64,000 nucleotides of DNA from Macrotis lagotis (GCF_037893015.1 NC_133662.1:202964685-203028684), one strand, 5' to 3'; shown: positions 1 through 13,006, numbered from the stretch's first letter. The notes: generated from the letters alone by a model not told the origin. A program made the numbers and translations.

Positions 1-1894
1 ATAAAAAAATGAGTACAAGTAAAAATTGGACATATAAATGGTATAAAGATGAATGAATCTCATTTTTGTTCTTACTGTTAATGAATTCAAAGTGACAATA
101 AGATATCTCTGGAGTGAGATCAGTTTCAATGTGCTCACAGATATTTTCTGGCAACTTCAATTACATTCATCTGTTCACACCTATGAGATTTTTTTATTGT
201 TATTGATTCAGTTCATTCCCAAAGAGGACACTCCCTTTATCAATGCGGACAAATAATTGTTCTTTAACTTAAGAGTTTTAGAGAGCTCCTTGAGCAGGAA
301 AATGAGGGAAAGGGAATTAAGAAAACAATTGACTTGGATGGAGTCATAAAGCCAGTATCAAGTGCAGGATTTGAAATCATGTTTTCATGATATGATTTTG
401 TCTCACTATCCACCATATAACACTGCCTTTCTATATTTAAGTCCACTTATTTATTTTCCAATGCCTCAATATCTACTTTCTCTTCTGCTAGATCAAATAT
501 TATCCTTCCATATCATGACTTGCTTTGATTGACAGAGACATTATGAAGTTATAATGCCAACAAGGGATGCCATAAGTAAATTATTAATCCATTGCATTCA
601 CTTCATCTCTTAGTCTCAAATCTCTACTACCCATTTTGCATTGTCACCTTGGAATTGCTAGCTCTTCTGCATGAGTTTCACTATTCACTATCCAATTCAT
701 CCTTCTCATCCCTGGAGTACTTTTACAGAGAAGACAGTCAAAGTGGAGTTATTTTATGCTCAGTCTTTTGTCTAGCATTCAACTTATTTCAAGGGATCAT
801 ATATAATAATCACTATATAAATAATGAATAATACATATATTAATAATGCCTTTAGCAGATCTTGAATAAGAAAATATTTCTGCATATTTTATACTAAAAT
901 AATACTAACAATCAAGTATAGACCTACTCAAATAAGCAGATATTGGAAATATGCCCACTATGGGAATCTGCTCAGTGATAACCCAATTTTCTTATCACTA
1001 ACAGGGCTCTGTAATATTCCAGAAGTGTTGGCATTTTACTTTTGTAAAGTAATGCTCTAGTAAATGTTAATTTGGTGCCAGTGAATCAACATTTCTAATC
1101 CTGATATTCTATTTATATGAATCTAGCTACCTAAAATTTGTTCCTCTACAAATCATATCTAAGGTATCAAGGGATAGAGCTTCTTAATTGCTTTTTCGTT
1201 AATGATGTACATCAGTCTATTTTGTTTGCTTATTTAAGTAACAACTACTAAATATAGCCATTTATATGTAGGAGGGGTTGAATTGACTTATACAGTCCAA
1301 CTCATGAATTGTGCATTTAAAGTTCCCCCATGAAGTTTCTGGACACTCCAGGAATATGGTGACTTGGCCAGTGTACAATTTGGAAATGAAAATTTCCTGA
1401 TTTCTTGTTGTGGAAAATAATTTCTCTCCCACTTGTTCCTTGTAGTAGCATGAAAAATCCCTGGTAAGATTTGAAGTCAGAGGAGGAGATAAAATCTAGG
1501 GTGGTGATACTGTTTTCAATATCTATTAAATCTTCAATTCTTCCTGCTCAGTATACAATATGAATATTGCCTTTTTCATAACAAAGCAAAGAGACATTTT
1601 TAGTACTGAACCACCACTGCTAGGTGCGGTGCAGACAGGAAATTTGCTATTGCCACAAGTCCAAACAATTTAATAGTCATATCCCTGGAGCAATTGAAAT
1701 TTTCCAAGATAGTTCTGGGTACACGATCCCTGGGATGAAACATAGCTCAATACAAACATTGCTTTACTTTCAAATATATATCTTAGATATTTTGGTGTCT
1801 AAGAGGCATAAAGATTGGACCTGAAATTTGATCAGCATAAGAAAATCTTAGTTGAGGAAGTTTTTTCTATTAAAGCATACTGGCATCTTCTGTG

Positions 1895-2038
1895 ACTTAT
1901 AGTCTTAGAAATTTGTTTAAGACTGAGAGAAGTTAAATATCTGATCCCAAGGTCACATAGCCAGTTGGTTTCAGAATGAGAATTTGAGTCCTTGTCTTCT
2001 TTGCTCCAAGACAAGTTCTCTTTCTGTTATATCTCACA
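1895..2038 (-). repeat. MIR-type CORE-SINE, antisense, degraded
   Basis: Antisense MIR landmarks in order: AAGGTCACATAGCCAGTTGG, then GAATTTGAGTCCTTGTCTTC, then a decayed tRNA-related end. It is strongly diverged, as expected of an old mammal-wide SINE. Confidence 0.6.
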
Positions 2039-2849
2039 ACTATTTTTATAGATACAAAATTCATAAGATAATGTTTTCTTTTGGAACTCTATTCTTTTTG
2101 TTTTGGGAAATCTTTGTGTTAAAAATTTCCTAAATCAATGAATGCTGGAAAAATATGCTATAAATAGCCTTTGAGCTGAAAGTTTCTGTTTGGAGGCAGT
2201 TGTTTTCCAGGGGTAGTCCCTGTGTTATTTCCAATTTCTGTATATTTAACAATTTTCTTAATGATATTGTTTCCCCATCAGTATTGAAATTAGAGAAGTT
2301 AATTATGAGAATTTTTGCCTGCTTACTCTAAGTGAATAGGTTTGTAAGAAAGACATTATATGAATGAAGATCTCTTTTTTGTCCTATGTTTGGTTTTAAT
2401 TTTCCAAATCTTTTGTCTGACACTTCTGTGCACATTTAATAATTTAATTAGGGCACACTTAGAACCAAGACTACCTTTATTTCCATTAGAATATGCTAAT
2501 AAGACATTCAGCCGATTCCAGAAGATTATTTTAAACCATTTTTCTCAATTTATAATATCACCTGAAATAGGGAAGTAAAGGTAATACACCAATTTATCAA
2601 ATGGATTAAGTAGAAAGGATTAAATAAAAGTGCAATAAGCATGTAATCCTTTAAAGTTAGTGCCAATAAATCGGAAAGTGAAGAAAAATGTTCATGCTTT
2701 GGAGATAAGTAGGGAAACTAACTTTCCCTCATAATATAATCATGTACAGCTAATCTTTCATAGACTATTCAATATTATGGCTTGCTCATTCTTAGTGACC
2801 TCTAGTCAAATTAGTATATGTGTTTATGAAAGAAATTGATCAGCTACTT

Positions 2850-2851
<2 letters not shown>

Positions 2852-2887
<36 letters not shown>
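2852..2887. repeat. (TA)n microsatellite
   Basis: A pure TA run of about 18 units. Confidence 0.95.
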
Positions 2888-2891
<4 letters not shown>

Positions 2892-3244
2892 TATGTATGT
2901 CACATACATAATACATATTCTGTTCAGGTGTTCCAAATCCCTGAAAAGTCTTAAAAATGGATCTATTTTCACTGACTCTTCCATTTAAACTACAAGCACA
3001 ATGATGGAATTTCATGGTCCCCCTGCTCAAACATGTAATGTCATTTCACTTATGATAGAATTTCATTGTCCTTTCAAACATTTAATGTCATTTCACTTAG
3101 ACTGTTTTGGAGCTCCACATTTTGAGGTGAATATATATAGGACTGAATGAAGTCTTTCCTTACTCTTCACTATGAATTTATCCACATCTGTTAAATGTTG
3201 AATGAGAGTAGGAGGAGGAAGAGGAAAGACTGATATCTAAATTA

Positions 3245-3800
3245 ATAAATAAATATCCATTAGGTATCTACCATGTGTCAAATACTACTAGGGGACATAC
3301 AAAGGTAAAAGTCACAGTCAAAAAGAGTATTTTGGGGGCGGCTAGGTGGCGTAGTGGATAAAGCACCAGCCTTGGAGTCAGGAGTACCTGGGTTCAAGTC
3401 CTGTCTCAGACACTTAATAATTACCTAGCTGTGTGGCCTTGGGCAAGCCACTTAACCCCATTTGCCTTGCAAAAACCTAAAAAAAGACTATTTTTATTGT
3501 GAGAGATAACATGTATATAGTTATGTGAAAAATAAATACAAGGTCATTTTGGGAAGGTACTATCAACAGTATTGACTGACTAAGAATTAGGAAAGAAAGA
3601 GGAGGTATCATTTAATTAGAGATTTTAAGAGGCAAAGGTGAGTATGGAAAATATTTACAGCATGGGAGACAGTCTTTGCAAAGATATAGAGATAAATGAT
3701 GGAATATATTGTTTGAGAAGAGCAAAAAGAGAAGTTTGGTTTAACCATAGAGTGACTGAAGGGGTGCAATATCTAATGTTCTAATTGGTCTCTACCTTCC
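3245..3800 (+). repeat. Old interspersed repeat, family uncertain, split by a SINE
   Basis: The text around TAGGTATCTACCATGTGTCAAATACTACTAGG, and later a 'tttgcaaagatatagagat' and 'catagagtgactgaagg' stretch, has the layout of a widespread old mammalian repeat that also appears at 22030-22250. I cannot name the family with certainty. A young SINE at 3334-3486 interrupts it. Confidence 0.45.
3334..3486 (+). repeat. Short marsupial tRNA-derived SINE (poly-A type), nearly complete
   Basis: Starts GGGGGCGGCTAGGTGGCG, has the box-B-like GGGTTCAAGTCC, then ACACTTAATAATTACCTAGC, GGGCAAGCCACTTAACCCC and ends TTGCAAAAACCTAAAAAAA. The flanks AGTATTTT and ACTATTTTT are possible target-site duplications. 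This poly-A SINE probably used L1 machinery. Confidence 0.9.
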
Positions 3801-4260
3801 CTTCCTCTTTGTTTTTGTAACAAAAATGTTCCCAGAAACACCCAGATAGATATTTTACTGAAAATGTAAGTTATTAAAATACAAACAACTTGCTTCTAAT
3901 GCTTAATTTCTGCTGCTGATCCATTTTCACAAAATAAAAATGACATATATTTGTCCCAGCATACTTTTGTTCACATTTTGTTTCATCATCTTCATGGCCT
4001 GGAGTGAAACTGACTAGGACGGGGAGTAAAGAAATAATTTGTCCAGGTGGATTTGCTTTAGAATGGGCAGTGTCAGCAAAAATTATCTGGATGAAGCCAG
4101 TTTTGGGTCAAGGACTTGGTGAAGGAGAATAACAAAGAGGAGGAAGAGGAGCAGGAAGAGGAGGACGAGAGACTGAAAAAAAAAAAGTAAGAACTCAAAA
4201 GTAATGCCACTGAGCAAAAGCTTAATTTACAAATACCTATGAAGCTTGTAAAAAACTTAT

Positions 4261-4552
4261 ATGTGCTGTGGGGTTCTCTGCCCTGGATCATTTTTCAGAT
4301 TAAATCACTTTGCTAGGATTCCTTTCCTCTCTTCCCCACTCTCTTCTCTTCTCCATTCCAGTTGCAAATTATTTTCTTCCTTTCCTTACTCCTTATGTTC
4401 TTCTATCTCCCTTCCCCCTTTCAGGTCATCTACCTACTTTGCTTTTTCCCTTCTCAATCTCCTGTTCTTGCCTTTTTCTCGTCCCATATTCCCTATTTCC
4501 CTCTCTTCTACTGAATCAATTCTCCTCAGCTTTTAAGGATATTTTAAAATAG
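4261..4552. repeat. Pyrimidine-rich low-complexity tract
   Basis: A CT-rich stretch (on plus) that opens long chance frames. To its left, 4110-4180 is the mirror case, a purine-rich AGGAGG-type tract. No gene is supported. Confidence 0.7.
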
Positions 4553-5215
4553 CTGTCGCAGTTGGATATATTGAATGCTTTTACTAGGCAGAGGCAACCC
4601 CAATTCTTCCAGGTGGCAATTTTTTAGTTTAAATGTCTATATGATCTCTTCTATAAGCATATTTCTTTGCAACAATTTGTACCTGAAGCTAGCCATGTGT
4701 TCCATCCTGCTCTATCATGGGATAAGATCTGCCTATTTAAAAAAATGGGAAAGAAAATTAAAGTGGATCCATGCCATTAACAATATGGAATGTACCTTCT
4801 CCCCCCCCCCCAAAAAAAAATTAAGGAATTATAATACTTCAATCCAGGTGTATATGATTTTATGGCTTTTCTTATCATCAAAACAGTTAAGAAACCCTCT
4901 GCACCTTACATGATTTTCATGAATTGCTTTGCCTTAAAAAAATCACAACTGCTTTGATGAATTTAGCTAGGCTAACCCTCTGATTAGACCTTTAACCTTT
5001 CACTGTTTCCTTACTCAAAATCTATTTGTCTCAATGACTTTTGTCAATGCCTAGTTCCCTTATGATGCTGTATCTATTAGAGGTCTACCTCCCTAATCAT
5101 ATTTGGCAATATTTTTAATTATTACTTTGTTGCCTTCTTTTTGGAATGAGGAATGTCACTTTAATTATAAGAAAATGGATTCTAGTGAGTCATATTTATA
5201 GATTGAGTAGAAAGT

Positions 5216-5218
<3 letters not shown>

Positions 5219-5259
<41 letters not shown>

Positions 5260-5290
5260 TGCGTGTGTGTATGTGTGTGTGTGTGTGTGT
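5219..5290. repeat. (GT)n microsatellite, imperfect
   Basis: About 36 GT units with a few interruptions (TCTGCG, ATG). Confidence 0.95.
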
Positions 5291-6157
5291 AGGGTTGGAC
5301 ATCCTTGACTCAAAACTTATTTGTCTCTTAGTGGGAATAGTGATGATGTTATCTAAGACTATACATATGCCTTAGAATACACAAGTACTAGCTCCAGTTA
5401 TCATTGGGTATTGAGAATGGTCTTAGACTCTGACAAGAAAGAACAGAATGATGTGACTTCCCCAGTTCAAAGCTAATGGCAGAATGGAGGTCTTCTGAAG
5501 TTTCTGTAGTTCACTTCTCCCTTTTCTCATTTTTTCCTTTCTTGAAAAAATAGATCAGAAGACTATATTATTTCGTTCAGTTAAAAATAGTAGCAACATC
5601 AGAGGACAGGGTGGGTCTAGGATAGGTATCATTTAGTGATAGATTTTTAAAAACTAATGGTTATATACCTTGTACTGTGACTTTAGGAGTACTGTTAAGG
5701 ATTATATTCTTTATTTATAAAACATTTAAAAACAAATTCATAAGCTTGCACTAAAATAGAACTTTATTTTGCTGATTTTCAGGAAATCTCTTTCTTTTGA
5801 ATATAAATACTTTTGGCCTGTAACCTGGCAAGCACCCCATTTATCATTTCAAAAAGCATCCTATCTTAAAAGAAATATTGACCTTTAAATTTACCTAGTG
5901 TTAGGTTAATTTAACACAAGAATATTTCCTCATAGGTCCTGAAAGATAATTTATGCTGGAACTCTATAGCCCTAATCTTAATCATGTCATTTTTGAATAA
6001 TATATTAGAATAAAAAAATGTTCAACCTCCCCACATACGGACTTCCCACACATTTGTTTTCTCATTCAATCCTTTTACATTTTAACAAAAGTTCACTACT
6101 GCTGCATTTGAATTTGTTATCCCTGATCTATCTTATTTCATTATATCTTAAAAAAAA

Positions 6158-6376
6158 TCATTAGTCTTTTGCTTATAGACCTCTAGTGAAGAGGTACTTA
6201 ATACTTTCCAAGGCAAATGTTAAAATTTGTCACAATAACTGTATGATTATCAACTACTCATTTTTCTATTTATATAGTTTATATATTTATTTTGGACTAC
6301 ATTCTTTGCCTTTATGTTTAACTTACTTTCTCTGGTAAAGGAACAAATTCCTTCACCAACTGAAAAAGCAGAATGT
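6158..6376 (+). repeat. Local direct duplication, copy 1
   Basis: Matches 7579-7797 without gaps at a constant offset of 1421 bp, with roughly 18-20 mismatches by eye (about 91-92% identity). I do not recognise the unit as a known interspersed family. The DNA between the copies holds a MAR1 SINE, a long TA/GT microsatellite and a MIR. Confidence 0.9.
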
Positions 6377-6451
6377 ATCTATCTATCTTAGTATGGCCAA
6401 AAAAAGGAAAATTCTTCCAATAAAATTATATTACCATTTTGAGGGGTTTCA

Positions 6452-6698
6452 GGGTAGCTAGGTAGCACAATAGTGAGAGAGGCAAGTCTGGAGTCAGGAA
6501 ACCCTGAGTTCAATTCCAACTTTAGCCTTTACTAGTTGTATGATCCCGGGCAAAGCAGTTAAATTTATTTGTCAGTTTACTCATCGATAGAATGAGATGG
6601 AGAAAGAAATGGCAAATCATTGTTGTGTCTTTGCCAAGAAAATCCCAAATAAGGTCATGAAGTGTTCTGCATGACTGGAACAACTGAGCAACAACAAC
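6452..6698 (+). repeat. MAR1-type CORE-SINE, nearly full length
   Basis: Begins GGGTAGCTAGGTAGCAC, has GAGTTCAATTCC (box B), the CORE region with GATGGAGAAAGAAATGGCAAA, and ends CAACTGAGCAACAACAAC. MAR1 is a marsupial CORE-SINE whose 3' end resembles that of RTE/Bov-B-type LINEs. Confidence 0.85.
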
Positions 6699-6790
6699 TC
6701 TCTTAATAACTGCTATGAACTATGGTGACTGCTTAAGATATAGTGAAAAAATAAAGTCTCTGTCCTGAGGAAACATACATTTTAATAGGA

Positions 6791-6792
<2 letters not shown>

Positions 6793-6850
<58 letters not shown>

Positions 6851-6867
6851 ATATCTATATATACATA

Positions 6868-6909
<42 letters not shown>
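6793..6909. repeat. Long compound (TA)n/(GT)n microsatellite
   Basis: About 117 bp of nearly pure alternating purine-pyrimidine sequence with a short GT run in the middle. It is likely to be length-unstable. Confidence 0.95.
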
Positions 6910-6911
<2 letters not shown>

Positions 6912-7339
6912 CAATTGATGTTAGAACAACCAGTCCTCTGGTTAATAGCCAGTTAATTCAAATTTGTACTGGTTTGTTCAGTCATAGTTGGATGTAATGT
7001 GTATTGACCCCAATATAGAGATGTGACCCTGATTACAAAAGACAAAAGCAATTAAACTTTGTAGCAGCACAAATCTAGGTATTGGAGTGTTAGACATGAA
7101 GTTGAATATTACTTATTGAATATTACTTATTGTATCCTTTTCTGAAAAGAGGTTTTGATAGAGGAGAGGAGATAACACATAAGAGAATGGGACTTCTTAG
7201 GAAGGAGAGGGAACCTTTATGTAGAGAAATCATGAAAACATTAGAGAAATGAGAAGTTAAAAAAGCCTATTTTCCCTAAAACTTAGGGAGATCATGGTGA
7301 TAATGATATCATACCAAAGAGCATCATTTTGCTACCACA

Positions 7340-7500
7340 GAAGTTTAGAATCTCAGAGTTGGGTTGTTTTCCATTCAAATCTCACCTCTTCTTTCCTAGG
7401 TGATCTTGGGAAAGTCACTTAAAATCCCTTTGGTGTAATTTTCCTAATTTATAAAAATGAAGGAGTTGACTTGCATTACTTCTGAGGTTTATTCCACCTT
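7340..7500 (+). repeat. MIR-type CORE-SINE, sense
   Basis: Landmarks: GATCTTGGGAAAGTCACTTAA, AATTTATAAAAATGAAGGAGTTGAC and TCTGAGGTTTATTCCACCTT, matching the MIR order (tRNA-related part, CORE, then 3' part). Diverged. Confidence 0.7.
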
Positions 7501-7578
7501 AATTCCTCTGAGCAATAAACCATCTACTCCAGCCTACATTCAAACAAGAATTCCTTTAATAAAATAATTTCAAATAAA

Positions 7579-7797
7579 ACATTAGTCTTTTGCTTATAGA
7601 CCTCTAGTGAAAAGGGACTTACTACTTTCCAAGGCAAATGTTAAAATTTGTCGCAATAACCATGTGATTATCAGCTACTCATTTCTCTATTTATCTAGTT
7701 TTTATATTTATTTTGGACTAGATCCTTTGCCTTCATGTTTAACTTACTTTCTCTGGTAAAGGAACAAATGCCTTCACCAACTGAAAAAGCAGAACAT
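7579..7797 (+). repeat. Local direct duplication, copy 2
   Basis: Second copy of the unit at 6158-6376. Shared landmarks include a stretch reading TTGCTTATAGACCTCTAGTG near the left end and CTGGTAAAGGAACAAAT near the right end. It could be a tandem duplication later separated by repeat insertions, or two insertions of an unlisted repeat. Confidence 0.9.
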
Positions 7798-8089
7798 ATA
7801 AAGAGATCATAAGGAATCATACTGAAATCACAATGTGAATGAAGTCTATTATATTTCCATCCCTATTAGAATCCCAGAGAAAAAAAATATAGCTTTCATT
7901 TATATAGAGGATTATTGATTTAATTTTTGGAAGGGGGAATAGAAGAGGGAAAGAAAATATGAAGTTACTGAGGGAAAACGTTTCTTCTCACAAAACACAA
8001 AGGTATGTGTTAATAGGGATCTCCTAGCCAACATGACATTGTGTAAAGACATTTTAGGACCATTTATATATTTGTCCTTTGATGTTTGC

Positions 8090-8210
8090 TATCTGTGTCT
8101 TGATGAAGTTCCTTAAATTTTCTCAGTTTCAACCTCATAATCTATAAAATTGTGGGAACTGAACTACCTGGTTCTGAAGGTCCCTCCTTTTCTAGGTCTA
8201 TGTTTAAGTG
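8090..8210 (+). repeat. MIR-type CORE-SINE fragment, sense
   Basis: GATGAAGTTCCTTAAATTTTCTCAGTTTCAACCTC, then TATAAAATTGTGGGAACTGAAC and GAAGGTCCCTCC follow MIR order at high divergence. Confidence 0.55.
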
Positions 8211-8861
8211 ATCAGAGGACCTTTCCCAAATGCTACCATTATTCTTCTTTTCTGCTTCAAATTGAGTGAATTCAATTTCAAGGATCTTTCAGGACTGATA
8301 AAAGCTAACTTAAACTACTTCAAGTTACCAATGGGAGACAAATATTTAAACTACATTTAATTAAGACTGACACTGCTTTAAGAATGTTTTGTGACAGTCA
8401 TTTTTTTTTCAAATTAACTTTGGGGAGGGGGAAGTGAGTTCTTGTCAAAATAAGCATTTTCCTAGATTTACATAAACTTCCTTTAATGATTTCAAAATCT
8501 TTAATTATTGCCTTTATCCTTTTAAAATCTTAGGGCCCAGTCCTTATGATATAAGGTTAGATGAAGAACCATAGAAATCTGATAATTATTGAAATTCTTG
8601 AATTGCATTTCTATCATACCAAGTCAAATGTCTCTCATAGGCTAATGGTTCTAAATTGGATATCTGATTATGACAGGAAGAAAAACTGGATGATATGGAA
8701 GCTATAGCAGCATCATTGTTATTCTTCATGTATGTTGGAAGGTCCACATTTTATGACGATTGATTTCTTAATGCATGTAAAGATATTGACCAGAATATTG
8801 TTCTCAATAGAAGTGTTACTTCTCCATGAAATTATTCTCTTTTATGTAATATATTAAATGA

Positions 8862-8980
8862 TTTTATTTAATTACTATATTATACTAATTATATTATATA
8901 TTATATATAGATATCATATATCATATATTTTATATTGTACTATATTATTCTATATTGCAAAATTAAATTACTGTATTATA
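8862..8980. repeat. AT-rich imperfect TATA tract
   Basis: Dense ATATTATA-type simple sequence with no pure unit. Confidence 0.7.
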
Positions 8981-11900
8981 AAGACCAGGAAAAGCTAGCT
9001 GCAACATGCAAGTGTCTTAATGTCAATTCCATTTAACCAAAATCTGACACCGGATCCCAATGTTCTTTTTCCACCTGTATTGCAATATTTATATCTTGCT
9101 TTGTTCCTAGATCAAACTTGCCTAGCAGTGCAGTGTTGGATCCTCATTTGCAGGAGTGATTATTTTGTTAGTGATCAAATGATGGACTTGCCTAAAATAA
9201 GCCTTGTGAGAACTTCAGTCTCTGTACTATCAAGGTCATTACCGAATATCAAGAATTCAGTTAAGAAGCACAGAGATGCCATCTAGCAGTAACTCTTAGG
9301 AACTTCAAAGTTTACTTTAGTCCCTTTTCTCTATGACACTGGAGGAAGTAACTGATTTCCTGTAAGCTTTTTAGATCTTTAGCTTATGTTACTTGAATGT
9401 GATTTGGCATTTTGCCCATGGAACTGACACTCCATTAGGAATGAATCTAAACTGGTCTGCTGTGGGGGTGGGGGAAAAGTGATGGTAAGAAGGAGTTGAT
9501 GGAACTAATGTGTTTTCCAAATAGAAATAGAATCTGCTAATTAGGTTATAATTAAGACAGCATAGATTTTAATAATTTTAGTAGTAGGGAAATTGATGAT
9601 CTGTCAGAAAAATCCAAATAATTAATTGGGGGTAGACTTCTCTTACTTAAGGATAGTAGTTGTGCCAATATTCTGACATACTAAAGGAACAAAAAAAAAA
9701 GAAAATGTGTCAATGCTGAAAATGAATTCATCTACATGATAAATTATCTTTGGACATAAAATCCTTGGCATTTCTTTAAATTTCAAATTCTACCTCGAAT
9801 TTTTAAGTAACATATCTTACCATGAGAGGGCGATACTCAAACAGTTTATAAAACATCATATAATCAAGGTGAGGTTTAATCATAAAAGAGATATCATAAA
9901 GGTAAATATTTAATGACCCTATATAAGTAACAATTGTCAATTTGTTATGAAACCATTTTCCATTGCCTGCAGGTTTGGTTTTAATAAAATCAAAGTGGAA
10001 AAATCAGTAAGTTCTATAAACATGAAATTGGAAATTATATACTTCTTCTGCCTTTTCTTTCTAAATTGATGAACCCTATGTATATATTCATCTCCATGCT
10101 CATTTACCATCATGATGGGTATAAAAAAAGATGAGCAAGTTGGATTGATTATGGTTGAGAAAAGTCTGGGGTCTCCAATTTCAAAAACAATTTTTATTTA
10201 TGGTCAGTTTCAGTATAATTGAAGGCAAAAAGAAAGTAAAATTTGTTTGGGATTTAGCTACAAGCCTTTGTTTATCAAGGGTGATAATTTTACCTCCATT
10301 TCAAAATGGGGCCTTTGTGACTATCATACTCAGCAGGTCCTTTAGGTTAACATTTATAGTTGGATTATAATTTCAGTCAGCAAAATTTCCCCATAAGAAG
10401 GATTTTGTCATTCAAGTCTTTAGGTCAAAATGCAAAGAGAAAACTTGACTGGCTATATTCAGTGTATAATATTATCTTTTACTATGCTGAGGGTCCAATA
10501 GTGATCTTTGTGCTTAACTCCATGTGCTAATATAGTTTGGATTCAAAATATAGTTTGATAGCAAAACAAGATTAACACTTCATTGCCTCTTCTCAGAAAA
10601 CCTTTGTCTGAGTTTTCTAGCATTTTTGATATTAAAATTGACTATAATGGACATTTTAATATTCTCTAAGTTGTCATTCTGACATAAACTAAAATGCTAT
10701 TGTTCTCTACTCCCTTCATAGTGTATTACAGTTTCTGGAAGGTTATAAAGCACTATCTGAAAAGTTAATGTATGCTTTTGTGCTTTTCTGAATCTAAGAC
10801 ATTTGCATTCCCAAATAGTTAAGTAAGATTTGAAAGTTTAATAACATTGATTATATAAGGATAAATATTGATTATTTTCCTGATAGTCCTGATAAAGAGC
10901 TGACTTTGGATTATGTTGATACTGATTGATGTTTGATAATGACAGCAATAATGTGTGAATGCAGTGCTTCTGAGGTTACAAAGTACTTTGACTTCAAAGT
11001 GAAATTAGTTGCAAATAAGTTCTCCAGGATTTTTTTTCATGAAAGGGAAAATCTTCTAGATGATTGGTACAAATTTTGAATATATAGCTTTTATTAATCA
11101 CTAATAAACTTTAAAATTTAAAAATTGCATTTTTTCAAATCATTTGAATTAAATACAGCTTGGCTTTATAAGTACTTGGATTTATTGCTCTGAATTGTTT
11201 TCTATAGAAAATGTCAAACTTCATATCCAATGATATTGTCTTAAGATTTTTTTGCATTATAACTCTTTAATGAAGATAGCTGTTATTACTCTGAATTGAC
11301 AGAATCCCAGAATCCCTAAATTCAAAATAAATGCTTTAAGTTTTGTTTATTATCAAAATAAGTCCGATATTTTTTCACTGAGAAAACTTATTTTCTAGAG
11401 TGAAAACTTTATAAAAATGCTACTTAACATGCAAACTGCATCACTAAACTCATTAATATGGCATTCCCAAGCACAAAAGTGCAATTTTTAAAGGAAATAA
11501 TATTAGTTAAAAGGGGGGAGCCATGTATTCCCATTAACCTGCAATAATTTTTAAAAGTGCACACAAATGATTACTAGCATATATGATACTTATTTCAAGT
11601 TTGAACTGAAGAGAGTATTTGCAAGGCCTTGAAGTATTACCTGCTAAACTATGGAATTGTCTTTGCCAAAAATCTCAGTTTTAGTGAATTTTAAATAGAA
11701 GTTTATTTTTTACATACTTCAGAGATTTTATTAAACAATGTTTTTGACTTTTGAGTTAAATATGAAATCTAAGGCCCCCTATAACATCTTAGCATCCCTA
11801 ATCCAGTTAATAGCATAAAATTGTCTTTAGGCAAAGAACAAATAAAGATGCAAACAAAGATACCTAGCTAACAAGGAACATCCCAGGCTGTGCCTTTCTT

Positions 11901-12778
11901 GATATCTCACTTCTTACTCAAGATAATGATTCTCAGGATACTAAATCTCTCAGGATATCTGACTCTCATCATGACTTGCCGCATTCACCAGTGGAAATAG
12001 TTCTTGCTTTCTGCCTTTTTGCTAGAGAACTCCTATGTTCCTGATAGCTAAGACTGAGCATTTTTTTCAGAGTTCAAGAGCCATTCTTCCCCTCTGTCAT
12101 CGTTTGATTATCCTTCTACTCCTTAACACTAGAAATCAAAACTTCTTCAACCTCTACAAACATCTCCTTCATCGGTTCCCCTCCCCCCCCCCATTTTATT
12201 TTAGTGGGAAGGCAACAAACAAGCAGCACACAAGAACATATCTTTTCTCACCAAAGCATTTCGAGGCAATGACAGAGAGTTCAACCACACAGGTCTGCCT
12301 TTTGTATTAGAAGCAGCATCCCAAATGTTTTGGGCGCAAACTGCAGCACGTCTGAGAAGGGAGTGTTATGGACCAGACTCAGCTGGAAATATGCTTCTCC
12401 ACTTTAAACAAAGGGGCAAGCAGTCCTAGTGTCTTCTAATGAATGTTTACAACTAATATTATTATAACTACAAACTCCATTGTTACCTACCGGACCACAG
12501 AAGAAAACACAAAGCCTTCGGAAAGGAAAAAAAAAAGCTAAATTCCCCAGAGATCCGCATTGCCCACTACACAAAAATACAATATTCGTCCCCCTTCCCT
12601 TTTCTTCTACCCCTCTCTCCCAGACTGAGTCTACCTTGCGGTTCTATTCCTTAAGTAGGTAAACTTGTCTTCGGCCATGCAGTAAAGGTAAGATGAGTAA
12701 GAGATGATAGATTGAGATACCGTCATTTAGGTTAAAAAAATAGTGCATTTATTTAAAAGAAGATAGAATAGTGTAAAT

Positions 12779-12786
12779 AAATACCT
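12779..12786 (-). other. OLFM3: Splice donor of OLFM3 exon 1
   Basis: On the minus strand the exon ends AAG and the intron starts GTATTTAT. The GT falls at plus positions 12783-12784. It matches the mammalian donor consensus moderately well (AG|GT with a weaker +3 to +6) and leaves the frame in phase 0. Confidence 0.65.
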
Positions 12787-12853
12787 TGGAAGGATCCAGT
12801 CCCGCCAGTAAAGAAAGCAGCAGAAGGTTGAGGAGGTTGGACGGTGCCTGCAT
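12785..12853 (-). CDS. OLFM3: First coding exon of OLFM3 (noelin-3), alternative short N-terminus
   Basis: Read on the minus strand, ATG at 12853 opens 23 codons starting MQAPSNLLNLLLL and ending LAGLDPSK. The last codon, AAG, abuts GTATTT, a good splice donor, and the exon ends in phase 0. The peptide is a hydrophobic leucine-rich signal sequence. It agrees at nearly every residue with the short alternative N-terminus of human OLFM3 as I remember it (differences at residues 4 and 16), where the next exon starts TQISPKEGWQV. OLFM3 is a secreted olfactomedin-domain glycoprotein of brain and retina that oligomerises through a coiled coil and associates with synaptic AMPA-receptor complexes. The start has A at -3. 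The exon is AT-neutral and lies in a locally GC-richer stretch. No later OLFM3 exon is visible, so intron 1 exceeds 12.7 kb. The assignment rests on recall of a short peptide; the signal-peptide exon itself is firm. Confidence 0.75.
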
Positions 12854-12906
12854 TCTGCTCTGGGGTTCTTTCCCTCTTTACTCTCTTTGATTCAGCTACT
12901 CCACTT

Positions 12907-13006
12907 TCACTGCAGGGACCCTTCTCCTTTCAGTTGCACTTTGTGGCTGCCAGTCAGAAGCGGAGTGGAAGGAGCAGCAGCAGTGGCGGTGGCAGAAGCC
13001 GGGCAG

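Larger units (their letters stand above)
1..12782 (-). other. OLFM3: Intron 1 of OLFM3 (part)
   Basis: Everything to the left of the donor at 12783 must be intron until an acceptor appears, and I find no sequence that could encode the conserved TQISPKEGWQV start of exon 2. The intron is AT-rich with few CpGs. Between the repeats listed separately (1-1890, 2040-2850, 3810-5215, 5520-6150, 7800-8085, 8215-12780) I see no coding potential. The scattered frames of 60-110 codons here are AT-rich chance frames or pyrimidine-rich low-complexity frames such as 4310-4552. Confidence 0.6.

Noticed and set aside
4261-4552. Two overlapping leucine/serine/proline-rich frames of 80-91 codons
   Set aside because: They arise from a pyrimidine-rich tract. 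There are no splice sites, domains or similarity to suggest a gene.
5420-5515. Possible MIR fragment (ATGTGACTTCCCCAGTTCAAAGC)
   Set aside because: The resemblance is confined to about 40 bases and could be chance. Too weak to list.
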